Shown: positions 33,939 through 47,542, counted from the first letter of the stretch. The stretch: 64,000 nucleotides of DNA from Nymphaea colorata (GCF_008831285.2 NC_045140.1:12024505-12088504), one strand, 5' to 3'. Notes: a model not told the origin generated them from the sequence alone. Translations and numbers: made by a program.

Positions 33939-36004
33939 GTGCGTGCATGCAAAGTAGCTATCAAATTAGAAGACTCACAGCCAACCAAGGCTGCAATGAT
34001 TTGTATCAACTTGCCTGGCCTCGGACAGGGCCATGTGTCACAAAAGTGGTGGACCTACCCCGTAAAACTCGGCGCATACATCGAGTCGGCCCCCCCACTT
34101 GCCACCCCATTCCGTTCTATGGGGAAAAGTACTAGATCAACTTTGCTAGGTGAACTTTACTGGAACATGTCTTGGGAGCACCTTAGTCCATAAGCATGCA
34201 CTTGAAAACAACCAAATTCTAACACCATACAAAGCACCAAGCTTTCAGACCACATGCATGTTTAGGTGGGCAAGAAGATGTCAAGCACTTGGTGGATGCA
34301 ACCAAAGAAATGCATCTGAAATTACAAAAACGCCCTTAAAAATAAAGGAGGAAATATCTCCTTGATTAGTAAGATAAAACCGGAAAATTAGCAAAAAACT
34401 TGTTTTTCTACTTTGTCCTCTGGGGAGGCAAACGTGGTGCGCGCCGAGGGCATCTAACAGACTACAAACCGTGGCCCGAGCATGTCTTCTCCACCAATGG
34501 CAGTAGAGGTTACCTGCACAAGAAATTATGCGTACAAGTGTGTAATGACCAAAATGCTCCCCGAAATGTTTAAAAAGAGAGGTTTTGAAAAAAGTTAAAA
34601 ATTTAAAATGTATTTTTTTTTTACAAAAAAATTCTAAAATACTTCAACTCTCTTTCTTTTTTTTCATGGTTTTTGTGTGCACACCCCTGCGCAGATAATT
34701 CTGTCTGGTAAATGGAGCGCCACACCACAAAGTAAGTAAGTATGTATTGTGAGACCCACAAAGTGGGCAATGTCTTGAAAGAAGACGAAGAGAAGTACTA
34801 CTCCAAATGCGATTATTAGAGTCTCTCTTTGCTTTTAATGCGGAAGATGTGTAAGAAGCGGGAGTCGCTAGAGATCAGAGCGCCGACGCCAGCCTTTGAG
34901 TGGGTCACCCAAATCCGGCATGCATTATGTAAGCCACGTTGAGGACTGGCCTGAGTAATGAAGGTGGAAGGTGAAATTGTGTTGCATGATTTAGGAGCGT
35001 CTCATATTCACAAACATCACTGACAAGCATAGCTGGCAGCGTTTGCCGCCGACTAGTGTCGGTGCGTGCGGCCGCCTTTATCCCGTAGCTTTTTATCTTT
35101 AGGGCATGTAAATAATTACTTCAAAATCACGTGATCTAGGTTCGACAGAATGACAGACTTGACACTTGATCCTACGTCTTCTTAAGTTGGATTTGAGTGG
35201 ACCTCAGTCTAGTTATATGTGCCACGAGATTGAGATCACTTTTCTCCAAGGTCAATCGAAAAACTTATTAACTATATATTTAGTTATCCCTGAAAAAAAA
35301 AAAAAAATCCAACTCCACCACTACTCCTTTCATCACATCACAGAATGTTACGGTCCCTTTCATCCAGGAATGTTATGGTGGAGACTTCAGATCCATCTAA
35401 AAGCAAGAATGGGTGGTTTTGTTGCACATGTGTTTGTAGACGGAATCGGTGGCTAGAGTCTTACTTTTCAAGAAATTTGGAATGAGTGTTGAACTAATAA
35501 CTTAAAAATAAAAATATCTTAAAAATATTCTAATAGTAGTTAATTGTTTGCAAGTTACAGTTTTGAATTCGATTGGGATAGACCCATTCAAAAATATCTT
35601 TAAAATATTCGAGACTAGCACACATTCACACATACAAAAAGTGCACGACTAATTTTTTCTTTTCTTTCTTTTTCTTTTTCTTTTTTTGTTTAAATTATCG
35701 CCAAAGCTTTAAAAGTAAACTTGAAAGCTTCTACTTGAAGTGCAATTGCTTGAGCTTTGGCAGTTCAGGAAGATTCATGATCATATCCTCTAATAACTGC
35801 TGGAAACGCAGATTAGGGCCATGATTGAAGGGTGCAGTACCATTCCAGATAGATGGGTCCTATTCAAAAAGTATTCTGAAAGAACTAGTGTGGACGATCA
35901 CTTCTCTTCAGTGGATGCACGTCAGCAACTCTTGCTTTATAGTAAGCAGGATGGATGCGACAATGACGGGTAAATATTGCCTGTTTGTTAGCCTAATAGC
36001 AGAT
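33939..36004. other. Intergenic, no supported gene
   Basis: GC-richer patches lie at 34010-34130, 34430-34510 and 34850-35090, separated by AT-rich DNA. Frames here (for example 33939-34193 and 35166-35456) match no family I know. Confidence 0.45.
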
Positions 36005-36245
36005 GCGACAACTTTTCATTTTTTTCAGTTTTTTAATGCCAAACAGATTTTTTATTTTTTATTTTTTATTTGTTCAAAATCTACTTATCTTTTGATGTTT
36101 GTGTTATTAGTTTCTCACTTATTTTATTTTTTATCTATTTTTAGTTTTTAAAATTTTTTAAAAATTTACTGTATTTTTTTGGTTTTTTTCAAGCTCACCG
36201 TATTATACCCAAGAAAAACCTCGCCATTTAAAACTCCGAGTCATT
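36005..36245. mobile_element. Second copy of the 264-6022 repeat, without the copia insertion
   Basis: In reverse complement this matches both sides of the first copia insertion. It shares GTTATTAGTTTCTCACTTAT, GTATTATACC(C/T)(A/G)AGAAAAACC and GCCATTTAAAACT with the left flank, and CATCAAAA(C/G)ATAAGTAGATT with the right flank. The two flanks are contiguous here near 36100-36106. The terminal inverted repeats are degraded. Confidence 0.75.
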
Positions 36246-39200
36246 ATTTATTACAATGGTTTGAACAAAGAAATCATCTGACCTTTTACAACACCTTGTC
36301 CTATGTATTGCATTGGGTAGTTTATTTATCTCACTCGCCTAATGCAGATACATAATAGTTGTGATTAGACAAAGTTCAAGATAGTTGGAGCAACTATATA
36401 TATGTGTGTGTGTGGTCAATTGAAGTCGTCCAACCATCCAGAGCTCTGTCCAATCAAGACCATCCAATGCAATGTATTAGGTGGATGTGATTCAATAGAC
36501 TACTTGGTATTTACTTTGGGGGATGGGGATGGTGAAGGGTCCAGAAACCAAATATAAATACATAAATTATATAAATATATATATTATATGTACACATTTA
36601 TTTGTTTACACTTCAAATAGTATTTGCAAACCATGGTTTAGTGGAAGTGGACATGGATGGTATACAATTGTTGACATCATGAACATGGTGTCAACTTGTC
36701 CTACAACAGAGTTTCATAACTTCATGTGCCAGCCCACAGTGCAACCAATCCTAAGTTGATAAGGTGCTATTTTTTTTGTTAAATTGATGCTGATATGAGT
36801 TTTTGCAGAGTGTGACATGATTCTCTATAAGATGCCACTTATAGCAAATTAAAACCTATATACACAAATGAAAACATAAAGTGTTTATACAAAGATCACA
36901 ACTCAAAATTTGGCAAACAACAACATCAATGGACCAAAAAATATATGTTACTTACCTAAAACAAGCAGTTTTGTATTTTTCCCATTAACCAATATGTAAC
37001 ACAATCAATTGTGTCTTTGTATACTTTCCATTAAAAAATGTTACATAGTCATTCATTTACATAATAAAATATAAATGAAACTACATCAGTCATTATTGAA
37101 ACTAAAGAATGACTCAAATAGAGATTAACATAAAAAAGACAGAATACAATACTTCACTTATTTCAGCTATGCTCTACAAGTTTTCATTTAATAAAAATTA
37201 TCAATAACATCATCCAAATTCAAACATTAAAGCAATTTCTTTTTCAATATACAAAAGTAGACAATTTGTAAAGAATTCATGTTCTATTTTATTATGCACT
37301 CGTCTTTTAATAAGTTTCATAGAAGATAATGTTCTTTCTACGGTTGCAAAGGGGAGCTGAAGTGTTAAAATGTGACATATCAGCTTGTATACCCAAAGAT
37401 ATCATTTCTTTTTCTACTATGCATCATTGTTTAATATGAAACTATACTCAAATTTTGAAAACTTGAATGATTAGGGATATCGTGCTTATAATGTCTGAAT
37501 TGATATCTTAAATTGATATCTTAAGGACAAAAGAAAAGTCTTCAGGATAAACTTCTCTTCAAGAATGTATGCATCTTTTTCATGAAATGATATACATCTA
37601 TCTAGAGTTGAATGTCGAGATCGGATGAAATAATTCCATATAATTCTTATTAAATTTACTATTTAATTCTATTATTGAGAATGAGTGGCTCAATAAAAAT
37701 ATCTATATGATAATAATGTGTCGAAAATGTGATCATTTTACAAAATATTTAGTGTACAATAATGATATCATGTACCCTCCGTGGTATAATGATGGGAGGG
37801 AGGGAGGGGTTGGGGAGAGAAAAAAAAATTAAAAAATAAGAAAAATGAAAACATGAGAGCAACAAGGTCGTCTCATCAAATGATCGAACGGCTCTCATTG
37901 ATGGTCCATTTGACAAATATATGATAGAGTCATGATTCAGTCTCTCTCTTTCTCCATATATCCTTATTAATTATTACATTCACCGCCGATCGACCGAGTT
38001 GCCCCCTTGGACGAGCCTGCTTGAATTTGTAAGCGTTTACTTCACCTATCCGTAGCGCACCTAAAAGTTACTATGCAAACAGTGGTCCTATTGAATCCCA
38101 TGCTTCGAAGTAAAAGCTTATAAACGTAAAGCTTATCATTCAACATAATTCATTTACTATTTTAATTTATTTTCATTAAATTCCTTGTGCTACCGTCTTT
38201 AATTTGTTTCATGAACTCTTATTATTCCTTCCTGCAGCCTTGTGCACCAAATTGCCGGTCCGTTGATTGGTTGTGAATTGGTTAAAAATGTTAAAAAATA
38301 AAAATAAATAAATAACAGTTAAATAAAAGCTCAAAATATATTTAAAAGTTATTGAAACATGACAGGTGGTACCCCAGAATTAGCTTTGAAATTCCATTTG
38401 AATAGATCGATCAAGCCGATTCGGGATGACTCTCGTAGCACAAGTTATTAACGACCGATTTAGATAGTTGGTAGGCGGCTAGTCGCTGTTTCAAATGATA
38501 TGGACACCAATCAACTACTCTACTCTTTCAGATGTATAGTAAATTGGGGTTAAATGTATTTACTTAACCAGATATCAAATTTTTGAACGAAGCCAAACTA
38601 TTTAATAATATTAATTCCATCAACCATTAAAAGTGGCACATGGGATGTTTTGAAGGAAAAAAAAAAAAAAAAAACTTTGTCTAAGGTTCTTCTGTTTCAT
38701 AGAAATGCGTAACCAGTTCAATTTTTTTCTTTCAATAAAAAGAAAAATATGTTGTTCCAGTACCTGGGGCCATGTTCCACGTTCATTTTGGACAAAAGTG
38801 GATCTATTAATGCATGATTAATCTTATATGACAAATTATAAATAGCTTTTACGTAATTTAATCTCGATGGTTGTTTATCTCGATTATGTTGGAAGTCTTT
38901 TAAACATTTGTTTCCTTACTTACATTTTCCCTTTTATTTTCTGAAAAATGTATCGTGGCATTCTTTGAGTCAATTCAGCATCCATGAAACGGGCAACCTA
39001 GCCAATTCTATTCAATCTCCAATCTAATTATATTGATTAGGGAGTCTTCTTTGGAAAAATGGTTTTTGTGAAAACCTGCTTTTGTAAAACATATTCTTTT
39101 AATAAGCATATAAAAAATGGTTTATATCTTTGATGGGCATGACAAAACCACGTTTTGAATGAATACAGGGGAGGAGGAAGGGATAGTTTTTTTCACTCTT

Positions 39201-39458
39201 ATAAGAAAATAGCATTTCTCAGAAAATCAGGTTTTTTGATAACACCATTTTCAGTCTACCCAAACATGTTAAAAGTGGAGTTTTGAAGGCAAAATGGTGT
39301 TTTGTATCACCAAAACTCTTTACATGAGCGTTTATATAAGCGAGTAAAGAAATTCCCAACCCTTGAAAGGAAAGATAAAAGCGAAGAAGCAAAGAAGTAT
39401 AGAGGGTGTCATCCTTTCTCTTCACAGACATAAAAAAAAAAAACATATTGAGCGGATG
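36246..39458. other. Intergenic, AT-rich, no supported gene
   Basis: No frame above 80 codons and no recognisable protein. It includes simple (TG)n-type sequence near 36400 and A-rich stretches. Confidence 0.55.
39432..39443 (-). terminator. RNA polymerase III terminator of tRNA-Val
   Basis: On the minus strand this is a run of 12 T bases starting 16 bp after the tRNA 3' end, the normal Pol III stop signal. Confidence 0.8.
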
Positions 39459-39532
39459 TGTCTGAGCCCGGGCTCGAACCGGGGACCTCTAGTGTGTGAG
39501 ACTAGCGTGATAACCAACTACACCACCCAGAC
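39459..39532 (-). tRNA. tRNA-Val (anticodon CAC)
   Basis: The 74-nt minus-strand cloverleaf has acceptor stem GTCTGGG paired with CTCAGAC and discriminator A. The D arm contains the A-box-like TGGTGTAGTTGG. The anticodon arm is CTAGT-CTCACAC-ACTAG with CAC at positions 34-36. The T arm CCCGG-TTCGAGC-CCGGG contains the B box GGTTCGAGCC. There is no intron and no encoded CCA. A T12 terminator follows. All stems pair, with one G-U in the acceptor, so it looks functional. It stands alone with no other tRNA nearby. Confidence 0.96.
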
Positions 39533-40674
39533 GGTCGTTGATAGAGAGTTCCAAACGCCTTATAAAACTTGGCTTTGAATCAAATCGGTCAGAGTGAAAT
39601 TGGTAGTGAATCAGCAAAAGTATTATTCTGTGAAAACAATGAGAAAACATATAAAATATTAAGAATGTTCTTAAAAATAATAAGAAAATGGCATGCCGCC
39701 CTCTTGTGTTGGCTACCAAGTCAAATCGGTTTGTTATTGGTCCGATTCATGAAGTCGCTTTTATGCCACTGGACTTTACCTCTTAACGAGGTGTGTCGAC
39801 AGGCTGACTGAAGTATATAAGATGTCTCATTAGAAAAAAATCATGCTTGTTTGGGGTGCAAATAGACATGTATATCTAAGGATCCTTTTTTGATCGACTG
39901 GATTCAGATCTTGGATCCAACTGATTAAAGTGCTGGCAAATAACTGAGTTACTTCTTATTACTTGAGTTTATTGGGGTTGGCAGCTATGGTATACCTGTC
40001 GTTACCCTCCTTAGAAAGTGGATGATATGAAACTAAAGGGAGGGAGCGATTGATAAGAACATTGCATTTTAACGCGTATTACAAGAACATAAGGTGATTA
40101 TAAATATTGTTATCAGATCCCAGAAACAATTTTTGAACATAACCATGCAAGTTCTTTAGAGTAATAATAAATTATATGATGTTCTTGGTACATGTGCTTT
40201 AAGAATATGTATTTCAAAAATACGATGTTTTTTTTTTTACCAAACACCTATACGTCCAGATTGGCTTATATAAATATAAATATACGGATATATTAATAAG
40301 AATTTATTTACAAATTAATTTAAAGTTTTATCTTAGTTTTTCAAGGCTGATTGGATGTGCATTAGTTTTCTCATTGCAGTGGAAGTTTTCACTTTTAGGT
40401 GTTTGTAAACTTGCGCAAAGAAAATGTAAATAGAGTTACAATATCTACTTGTATGAAGAAGTCTATAATAAATAGTGTAGTTTGTAGTCCAGACTTGTTG
40501 TAATTGGATATTATCGAGGTTGTCACACCACGAAAAGTTTGCATGGTCATCGTTACAAAGAATTCTCAGTTAGTTGTGAACTTTGGGAACGAATGGTTTC
40601 GCTTCTCACTCACCACCATGGAAAAGTTTCTTACTTTCAAGAACCAGGCCTGGCACTTGGACCTGTGTTTTCAT

Positions 40675-40935
40675 GGGAAACTTGTTTCTTGGGAAAGTTC
40701 CCTGCTCAGGTACCAGGCATTGGGAGTTGGTCCCACTGCATGGTGGGGAAACTTGTCATTTAATAGGAAAGTCCACTGCTCATGTACCTGCCGGCCTTGG
40801 GAGTAGGTACTATGGCTCCTGGGAAACTTCTTTCTTAGGAAATTGAATTCCCTGTTCAAGCACTAGACATTGGGAGTTGGTCCCACCGATTCCTGGGAAA
40901 CTTGTTTCAAAGGAAAGTTCCCTAACCTGCCCCAA
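40675..40935. repeat. Tandem repeat, about 74-bp period, 3.5 copies
   Basis: Units start at 40675, 40746, 40821 and 40895, each with GGGAAACTT at the start. Most contain GGAAAGTTCCCTGCTCA and TTGGGAGTTGGTCCCAC. A more decayed unit may precede 40675. Overlapping frames here are by-products of the repeat. Confidence 0.88.
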
Positions 40936-43015
40936 TACATTGGAACTCATTTCGTGTTCTCATTGTCTGCTGCACAAATAAGTTTGATAACCCAATTTCA
41001 ACCATCCATCCATGTTTTGCTTCTGCCATTATTTAGAACGAGAGTCTTGATAAATACATACAACTTTCATGAATCACAGGTTGGCTTTCAATATTTTTTT
41101 CTTTTCCGAATCCTTCTTCTCGTTTCCCGTTTTCCAATCTAAGCAAAAGCGGTTCTTTTCCCATGAAAATAAAAATTGTTTGCGATTTTTTCCCCATTTT
41201 ATTCTAAGGAGAATCTACACCTGGTAATTATACGGAGAATCCAAGCTCTTCAATTGGCAAACAATTAAAGGGGATTTGGTAAAATAACATTATATTCTTG
41301 GAATGCATGTTCCTAAAACAAAGTTTACAAAAACACTACGTTCTTATATCCCAAGAAATATGGGGTAATTGTCGATGTCATTTTTGTGTCTAATAATCAA
41401 ATAGGTTTTTAAAGAACGAAATATGGTGTTTCTGAAAAGTGTATTCTAAGAATAAATATTTAGAAACATAATGTTCTACTAGGGTAAAGTCTTCCTGGAT
41501 TTACAAATTGGTCGGATCTGATTTGAGAGTTTTATCATTTTGTATTATACTGGAGCAGACCTCTAATGTACCTAAGCGCCCCGCCGCAGATTTGATCCAA
41601 ACTTGCCTTGTGTCCTTTGAACCTATGAATATGATTTGGTGGTGGAGATGGATACGGGTACCCTCATCTCTTGTCTCATATTTTTAAGGCGGTATTCATT
41701 TAAACCCAAACTTGTGCATTGTTTTACAGTAAAATCAAAGTGCACATACATGGATAGGTGATGATTTCTCTTAATCAAACTTTTCATTGCCTTTTTCGCA
41801 ATAATAATGTTGGTTCTATCTTAAAAATTTCTATGTTGCAATTTATTAAAAATTGCTCATATAAACCAGATTTCAGCGACTTATCAAGGAATAGCAGCAT
41901 ATGGAACCTACTGGAAAAAATAGCAGTATGTGACCAAAGGGTATGAGGGGATGAGTCTCCAATACATGCTCACAGAGGCTAAGCTAAGACTGTCAAGTTG
42001 CTTGTTACTGAATATATCATATAATCCCCTGACAGGGCAATTCCTGCAGAGAACTTTGGTTTCCGGTCACTAGGAAAATTTTTCCTTGCCACAACGACTT
42101 GTCTGGTTATTTTGACAACTATAATATGAGTGATTCATTTCCCTTTAAAAATATGAAACTTGGAACAGGATGTTTGGAAGCCTACCCAGAAAACCATTAA
42201 TTGTTGCCTCTTAATTCTGGTTAAAAATAATCAAGCAGAGAGAATTATCCCCCTTGTGTACATTATTTTGAGAACTATAAAAAAGAAGTTGGACTATGCT
42301 CGTGCTGTTGATTTTCTCTTCCACATTCATGAAGCCCCTTGTTAAAGATCTGCATCCATTTGAATAATTAATTGAGTAAAATATGTGAGGGAGTATGGTT
42401 GAACTGGGAAGCTGCCAAAAAAGACAGAAGTTTATTCCTTTGCTGCTGGATACATTTACTGGAAGAAGGCCTACTAATTCACTTTTGAGAAAGCAGTTAA
42501 TTATGATTCAGTAACGAGCTTCTTTTCTGTTGCAGGCAGCCATCTCCCCAATGTCAATGGCTATGATGGTAGTTCTGGAGGAGTCCAATGTGTGATTCAA
42601 CTGCAGGCTTCAACGACTTGCAGCAACCATGGCATGGAGGCAGGATTAAATTGATCCATGGTGTCTTTGAAAAACATGGGATGGAGTTGCCAGATTGAAG
42701 AAGATGCAATCCAATCTGGACACCGCACTGTATGAATAGAAGACCTTGATTACCCGTGTGCTCCTAATTTCAGTGATTTGAAATTGAATCACTAGAGTTT
42801 GTAGTTCGCATCAAGAATTTTCAGTGGAGCAGTCTTCCTTTTTTTTTTTTTCTGAATTTTTTCTTTTCATCTTGTTGACTGGAACAAATTTAGCCCATGT
42901 TCGATGGCTGCTAAAGCGAGAAACCCCTGGCGCATTTTGGCTCCCCAAGTTGACCTGGTTTTTAGAATCAAAACTAGTTTTGATGTCGAAACCAGAACTT
43001 TCACATACTTTTCAA
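40936..43015. other. Intergenic, no supported gene
   Basis: AT-rich with frames below 120 codons. An acceptor-like CTGTTGCAG at about 42528-42536 is followed by more complex sequence to 42640, but no matching donor or protein could be assigned. Confidence 0.45.
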
Positions 43016-43785
43016 CCCAATGTTTTAAAACCCGGTGACTCGGACTCGAATAGTTCGTTTTTGACTTGTGATTCAGTGGTTCAACTCAGTGACTCCGGCT
43101 GGGCTTTGTTAACTATTATTTTTAAAAGAAAAACAGTATATAATATAACCCGTCATTTACATAGAAAAAAAATTATAAAATGACTTGAATACATGTATAA
43201 TTCATACCATCAAGTAATAGCTAAGTTATATTATCTCTTTTGATAATAAGAAATTGATAACAAGATTTATAATTGCATTTTTCAGAGAAAACTATGTGGC
43301 AAGAATCAATATATCAACAAAAAACAAGTCAATAAAAACCAAACACAAAGATTAACACGTTCAACATTTACAGCTATACAATGGTTAACAAATTCGACTT
43401 GTATGTTAATATCATATAAAACTAAAATCCAAAGCAAAGAGTCCGATGTCCTAAAACTTGAAATAAATACACCGTTTTATTTGTAATATATTAAATTAAT
43501 AAATGAACAATAATTCTAAATTCTTATATTTCAATAAGTTAGAATATTGATGTCAAAGTATAAGTAATTAATAAACAAATGACCTTGTTAATTACAAAAT
43601 TCAAAAATTTATCACTGGACTACACTGAGCCAAACGACTTTCAGCCGAGTCAAACCAGTTTTGGTCAAGTTAGGCCAAGTCATGCCAAGTTTTGTCAAAA
43701 ACTGAGTCCCCTTAGTGGGTTAGAGGGCCAAGTCAAACCGAGTTTGACTGGGCGAGTTTTTAAAAACGGTTTAAACCATCCAAAC
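43016..43785. mobile_element. Putative non-autonomous inverted-repeat transposon
   Basis: The left part begins CCCAATGTTTTAAAACCCGG and continues TGACTCGGACTCG. The right part in reverse complement begins GTTTAAACCGTTTTTAAAAA and continues CTCGCCCAGTCAAACTCGG. Both are rich in the GACTCG/GAGTCA words common in old plant MITE-type repeats. Boundaries are uncertain and it encodes nothing recognisable. Confidence 0.4.
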
Positions 43786-45000
43786 GGTACATTCAACTGT
43801 GTGAAAACCACAATGCTTCATGCCAAAGGCCTTTATAAATATGAAAAGATTGCAGGGAGAGATAATGAAGCTTCCAAGAAGCATTATGAACCTGGCCTCG
43901 GGCTTCACATAAATTCTCTTCATTGAGAACTAGGAGTGGCAGAGAGATAAGGAATCTGCAATGAGAAAAACCTAATTCTGATATAAAAACTGTAGTTCCA
44001 CCTAGCAAAACAATAATGTACTTTTATTAAGAAACTTAATTTTTTACTTGTAACTCAAGTTCAATCTCTGTTCGGTATGAAACTCATTAACCATGATTAG
44101 TAAATTGGACCTCTCCTTCTTCATACAAAAGATCGACCCTGTGGCGTTGGATTAAGCCCACCTATGGAGTTCCTTTTTTTAGGAAATAGGGAATGAGATT
44201 CAGGGACGCGTTGTGAAGGGAAAGAAAGAACCCGAAACCTGCAAAGCCTTTTTTTGAAAACAGAAAGCATGAAAGATTCCTCGTAACTATGGCTTCAAAG
44301 AGTGATTTCCAGGAGGCATTTACCATGATTAGCAGGGAATTGTTTTTGTTTAATGTTAAGATTTACTCCCATTATGGATAAATCGTTGGCGCGTTCGAGT
44401 TTATCGCCTAATTCGCTGGAGCTCATCGCCTTATCGCATAATGTAGAGAACGCGACAGGCAAGATTTCACCGTGATTTTTGGAAAGGATTGGATTGAGAT
44501 TGGGATACGGTGAGCTGGTGATCAATCTTAGAAAATAAGGAAAGGGATTATCGTGTAAAGAAGTTGTAATTTTCAACATGTATATATTCCCAAAAATTCT
44601 TGAAATGCGAATTAACGTGTTCTCTTCTCTTCTCGTTTTTCTGCTTCTCAATTCATTCTTCTCTGAAATATCACATTTAAGGTCGATATTTTGCACTAAA
44701 TCAGGTCCTTCCCAAATCACTGTTGGCTGCAATAATGATGTCCCTGTCACTTTCATTGTATCAGATAAATTAATTCATTACCCATCTACTCGGACAAAAA
44801 GAGAAAAGCCAGATGCAAAATGTCTATGAAGAAGAAGAGTTGAGCATCCTCAGAGACTGAGGCAGGTTTAAAATGATACTAGCACATCAAAACAGAGAAT
44901 CTCCTATAAAATTAAAATCACAGATCAAGAATCAAGGGCGGAGTCCAACATAGAGTTCAATAACATAAAAATAAACACCCTCTGTCATAGCCAAAAAAAG
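43786..45000. other. Intergenic, with an unrecognised 153-codon minus-strand frame
   Basis: The frame at 44295-44756 (minus) is the longest unexplained one in the centre of the window. Its C-terminal part is somewhat GC-richer around 44380-44470, but I recognise no domain. The opposite strand carries an 83-codon frame with a hydrophobic start (44578-44829). Neither is supported strongly enough to call a gene. Confidence 0.3.
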
Positions 45001-45233
45001 GCCAAAAGGAAAGAGAAAAAAGCTATGAAATGCATAAGGATCAGATGTATGCTCACACATCATGTGATCCTAACAAACTCCTTCACTACAAGAAGGAAAC
45101 TACTACTACCTAAACATAACACAGCTTTTTCTACATACAAGGGTGTACTTTCATCTAAAACTACAGAACAGAAGTGGAGGGATGAAGGAAAGAATCATCT
45201 AATAAACCAAGCTCTGCTGCATGCAGTGAACCT

Positions 45234-47489
45234 CTATACAGCGGACCTCACACCATATCCATTTGTTCCATTTGCACCATGGTGTGATTTTTCTGAGTTT
45301 CTTGATCTCCTCCTCAGGACTACAATCCATGTGATGATCTCTAGGACAACGGCAATGGCAGCCAACGCAATAAGGATCCCAATGTATGTGTGTTTCCACT
45401 TGTTTTCGGCTGAAAGAATTTTCAACCCTTTAAAGATGTTGATGATGCTCAAGATGATAATTGTGTAACCAACAGAATGGTGGTAGAAGTTCCAGTAGAT
45501 GCGGTACTTGTGATCCTTCTTGGGTCTTAGGAACAAAGCAAAAACCTGCATAAAAGCGTAGACAAAGCCTTAAGCGCCAACAGGCATGCATGTGGAATAA
45601 TCTTAATTGTTACGTTGCAGAACTGCTTCCACAAGATGATGTAAACAACCTATAATAGCTACCTGAAGTGTGCCAAGACAGAAGAGGGTGATGCCAATGT
45701 TCCTGTGAACAGTCTGCTGGACGCCCGGAGATTCACTCCCGAGTTTCATGCCGGTTCCCCAACCGGCAACGCCGAGAATGTATGCCGAGGCTTGGCATGT
45801 CACATGGAGGTAAAACCATGCCGGATCGGCAGAAGGGAACATTCTCATGTACCTCGCAATTATGATGCCAATGGGCATCAGGATGCCCCAGCTGACTGCG
45901 TTCAGAACACCATGGACCTGATCACCAATCAAGCTTTCATTAGACCTCCATATCAATACCGTCCAAGTACACAACATTCATATACAGGAAAAGCGTAGAG
46001 CAGAAGATAACATATATTTGCAGTCATGGGCAAAATGATACCGGTGCATCTCAGACAATTAAAGAGCACCCTGTTCAGAAATGTCTGCATTTGACACCAT
46101 GGTCTTGATAGGCATATTTGATATAATACAAGCAACCACTATCACTGCCTCTCGAGAAGATTTACAGGGAGGTTGCTTATGCAGAGAGGAAAGTAGAAGA
46201 CAATCGTTTTAAGACAGGGATGAACACTAGGCAGAATAAAACAGAACTGTCGCGTTGTTTTCTGGAAAGGGAAAAGCCAATCAAATAAGGAACTTTTCTG
46301 TTGCTTGAAGGTACTTCAGGAGTACCGGCGTCGGAACCGTGTCTGTGGCAAGAATTGTATGACAGAGACAGTAATTGTTCATGCTTTTCCAATGGGAGAA
46401 TGAACATGGGAGAATTTGAGATGGGCCAGAAAAGGGGAAGAAGCAGCAACCACCATCTTCCTAACTTGACACAATTAACTGAAGTCTGACAAGGTAAAGA
46501 ACATGGGAGAATTTGGGCTGGGCCAGAAAAAGGTGAAGCAGCAAACACCATCTCCTTAACTTGACAGAATCAAACTGAAGCCTCACAAAAAAGGTGTGAG
46601 GCACCAATGACACATAGTCTGAACGCACTGTAACTAGAGGAATGAACTTGAATCTGAACTTCGCAACAACACTGAATAAATTAATTTTGAGAATGAAGAA
46701 ATAAGAGGGCATGAAAAGTGTTCCACTCCTGATAATGTTGTAATTCGATGAAACCAATCAGTTCTCCGAAGATCAAACTCAACGATTGAAAGCTAATTAC
46801 ATCAACTACCAACAGCGAACTAAGGAGCAAAAAAAATTAAACCGAACTGAAAATCGTTTGCCAAAGAAACTTACATTTTTTCTCCGGGTCTTGGAATCCA
46901 CGCCGCCGGTCGACGTGCTCTGACCGGAGAGGACATCCAGGGTCCTCATCGACTGAATGTTCGGACCGGTGGTAGAATGCATGGCGAGAGTCCCACCAGA
47001 CATAGGACCATTCTGCCACACCTGATTCAGGGTAGAGCTGTTGCTCGGGAGGGTCAAGGTTGCAAAAAGGATGATATCGTTGCCGGAGGACTCGCCGGCG
47101 AGGTTGGAGACAGTGAAGCTCAGGCTCTCGTTCTTCATGGAGGGTTGGTAGCTGTTGACGTTGGTGGTTATGACGTTGACCTTGCCGGAGTCGATGTAGC
47201 CCACGATGGCCTGCGAGCCGGACATGCGCTTGCCGGTGGGATTGATGGCCCAGGCGACCCAGCCGCCGGCGACAGAAGGAGTAGCCCTGTAGGCGATGTC
47301 GATGGTACCATTGGAAGGGAAGTATGTCCAGTGGAGGAAGGCGTTGAGGACAGGGAGGTCGACGCAGGCCCTAAAGACCCTGTTGGCGAAATTCTGCGAA
47401 TTGCAGGTCGACTGTGCAGAGGAGGCGCAGATGAGGCTGCCCAAAACGCAGAGTAGGAGCAGCGACCTGTAAGTGGCCGAGCGAGCCAT
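45234..47489 (-). CDS. Cytochrome b561 and DOMON domain protein, paralogue 1 (393 aa)
   Basis: Three minus-strand exons, 46875-47489, 45663-45917 and 45234-45545, joined by GT-AG phase-0 introns. A signal peptide (about 1-25, ending ASSAQ) precedes a secreted DOMON domain of AIR12/DUF568 type at about 45-175. A short linker ending TRRKN leads to a cytochrome b561 domain of five membrane helices. Candidate haem-binding histidines are H207, H243, H276 and H312/H313, and a hydrophilic tail ends the protein. These proteins pass electrons across the plasma membrane, ascorbate being the usual donor in the family; the exact substrate is unknown. The ATG at 47489 is preferred over an in-frame upstream extension because it directly precedes the signal peptide and lies about 150 bp below a TATA box. 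The paralogue at 53021-54542 has the same exon plan. Intron 1 (957 bp) is much longer than its counterpart. Confidence 0.94.
46402..46590. repeat. 97-bp tandem duplication in intron 1 of paralogue 1
   Basis: Copies begin GAACATGGGAGAATTTG at 46402 and 46499. Paralogue 2 has only one shorter related segment in its intron, so this duplication arose after the genes split. Confidence 0.85.
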
Positions 47490-47542
47490 TCTCGATGATG
47501 GGTGTCTTGTTTCTCCCTCGGAAGATGGAGACCTCTGCTGCT

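Noticed and set aside
40504-40846. Three overlapping frames of 74-100 codons
   Set aside because: They arise from the 74-bp tandem repeat, whose units are not multiples of three with one conserved frame.
46977-47456. 159-codon plus-strand frame
   Set aside because: Exactly antisense to the DOMON exon of paralogue 1; a shadow of its GC-rich codons.
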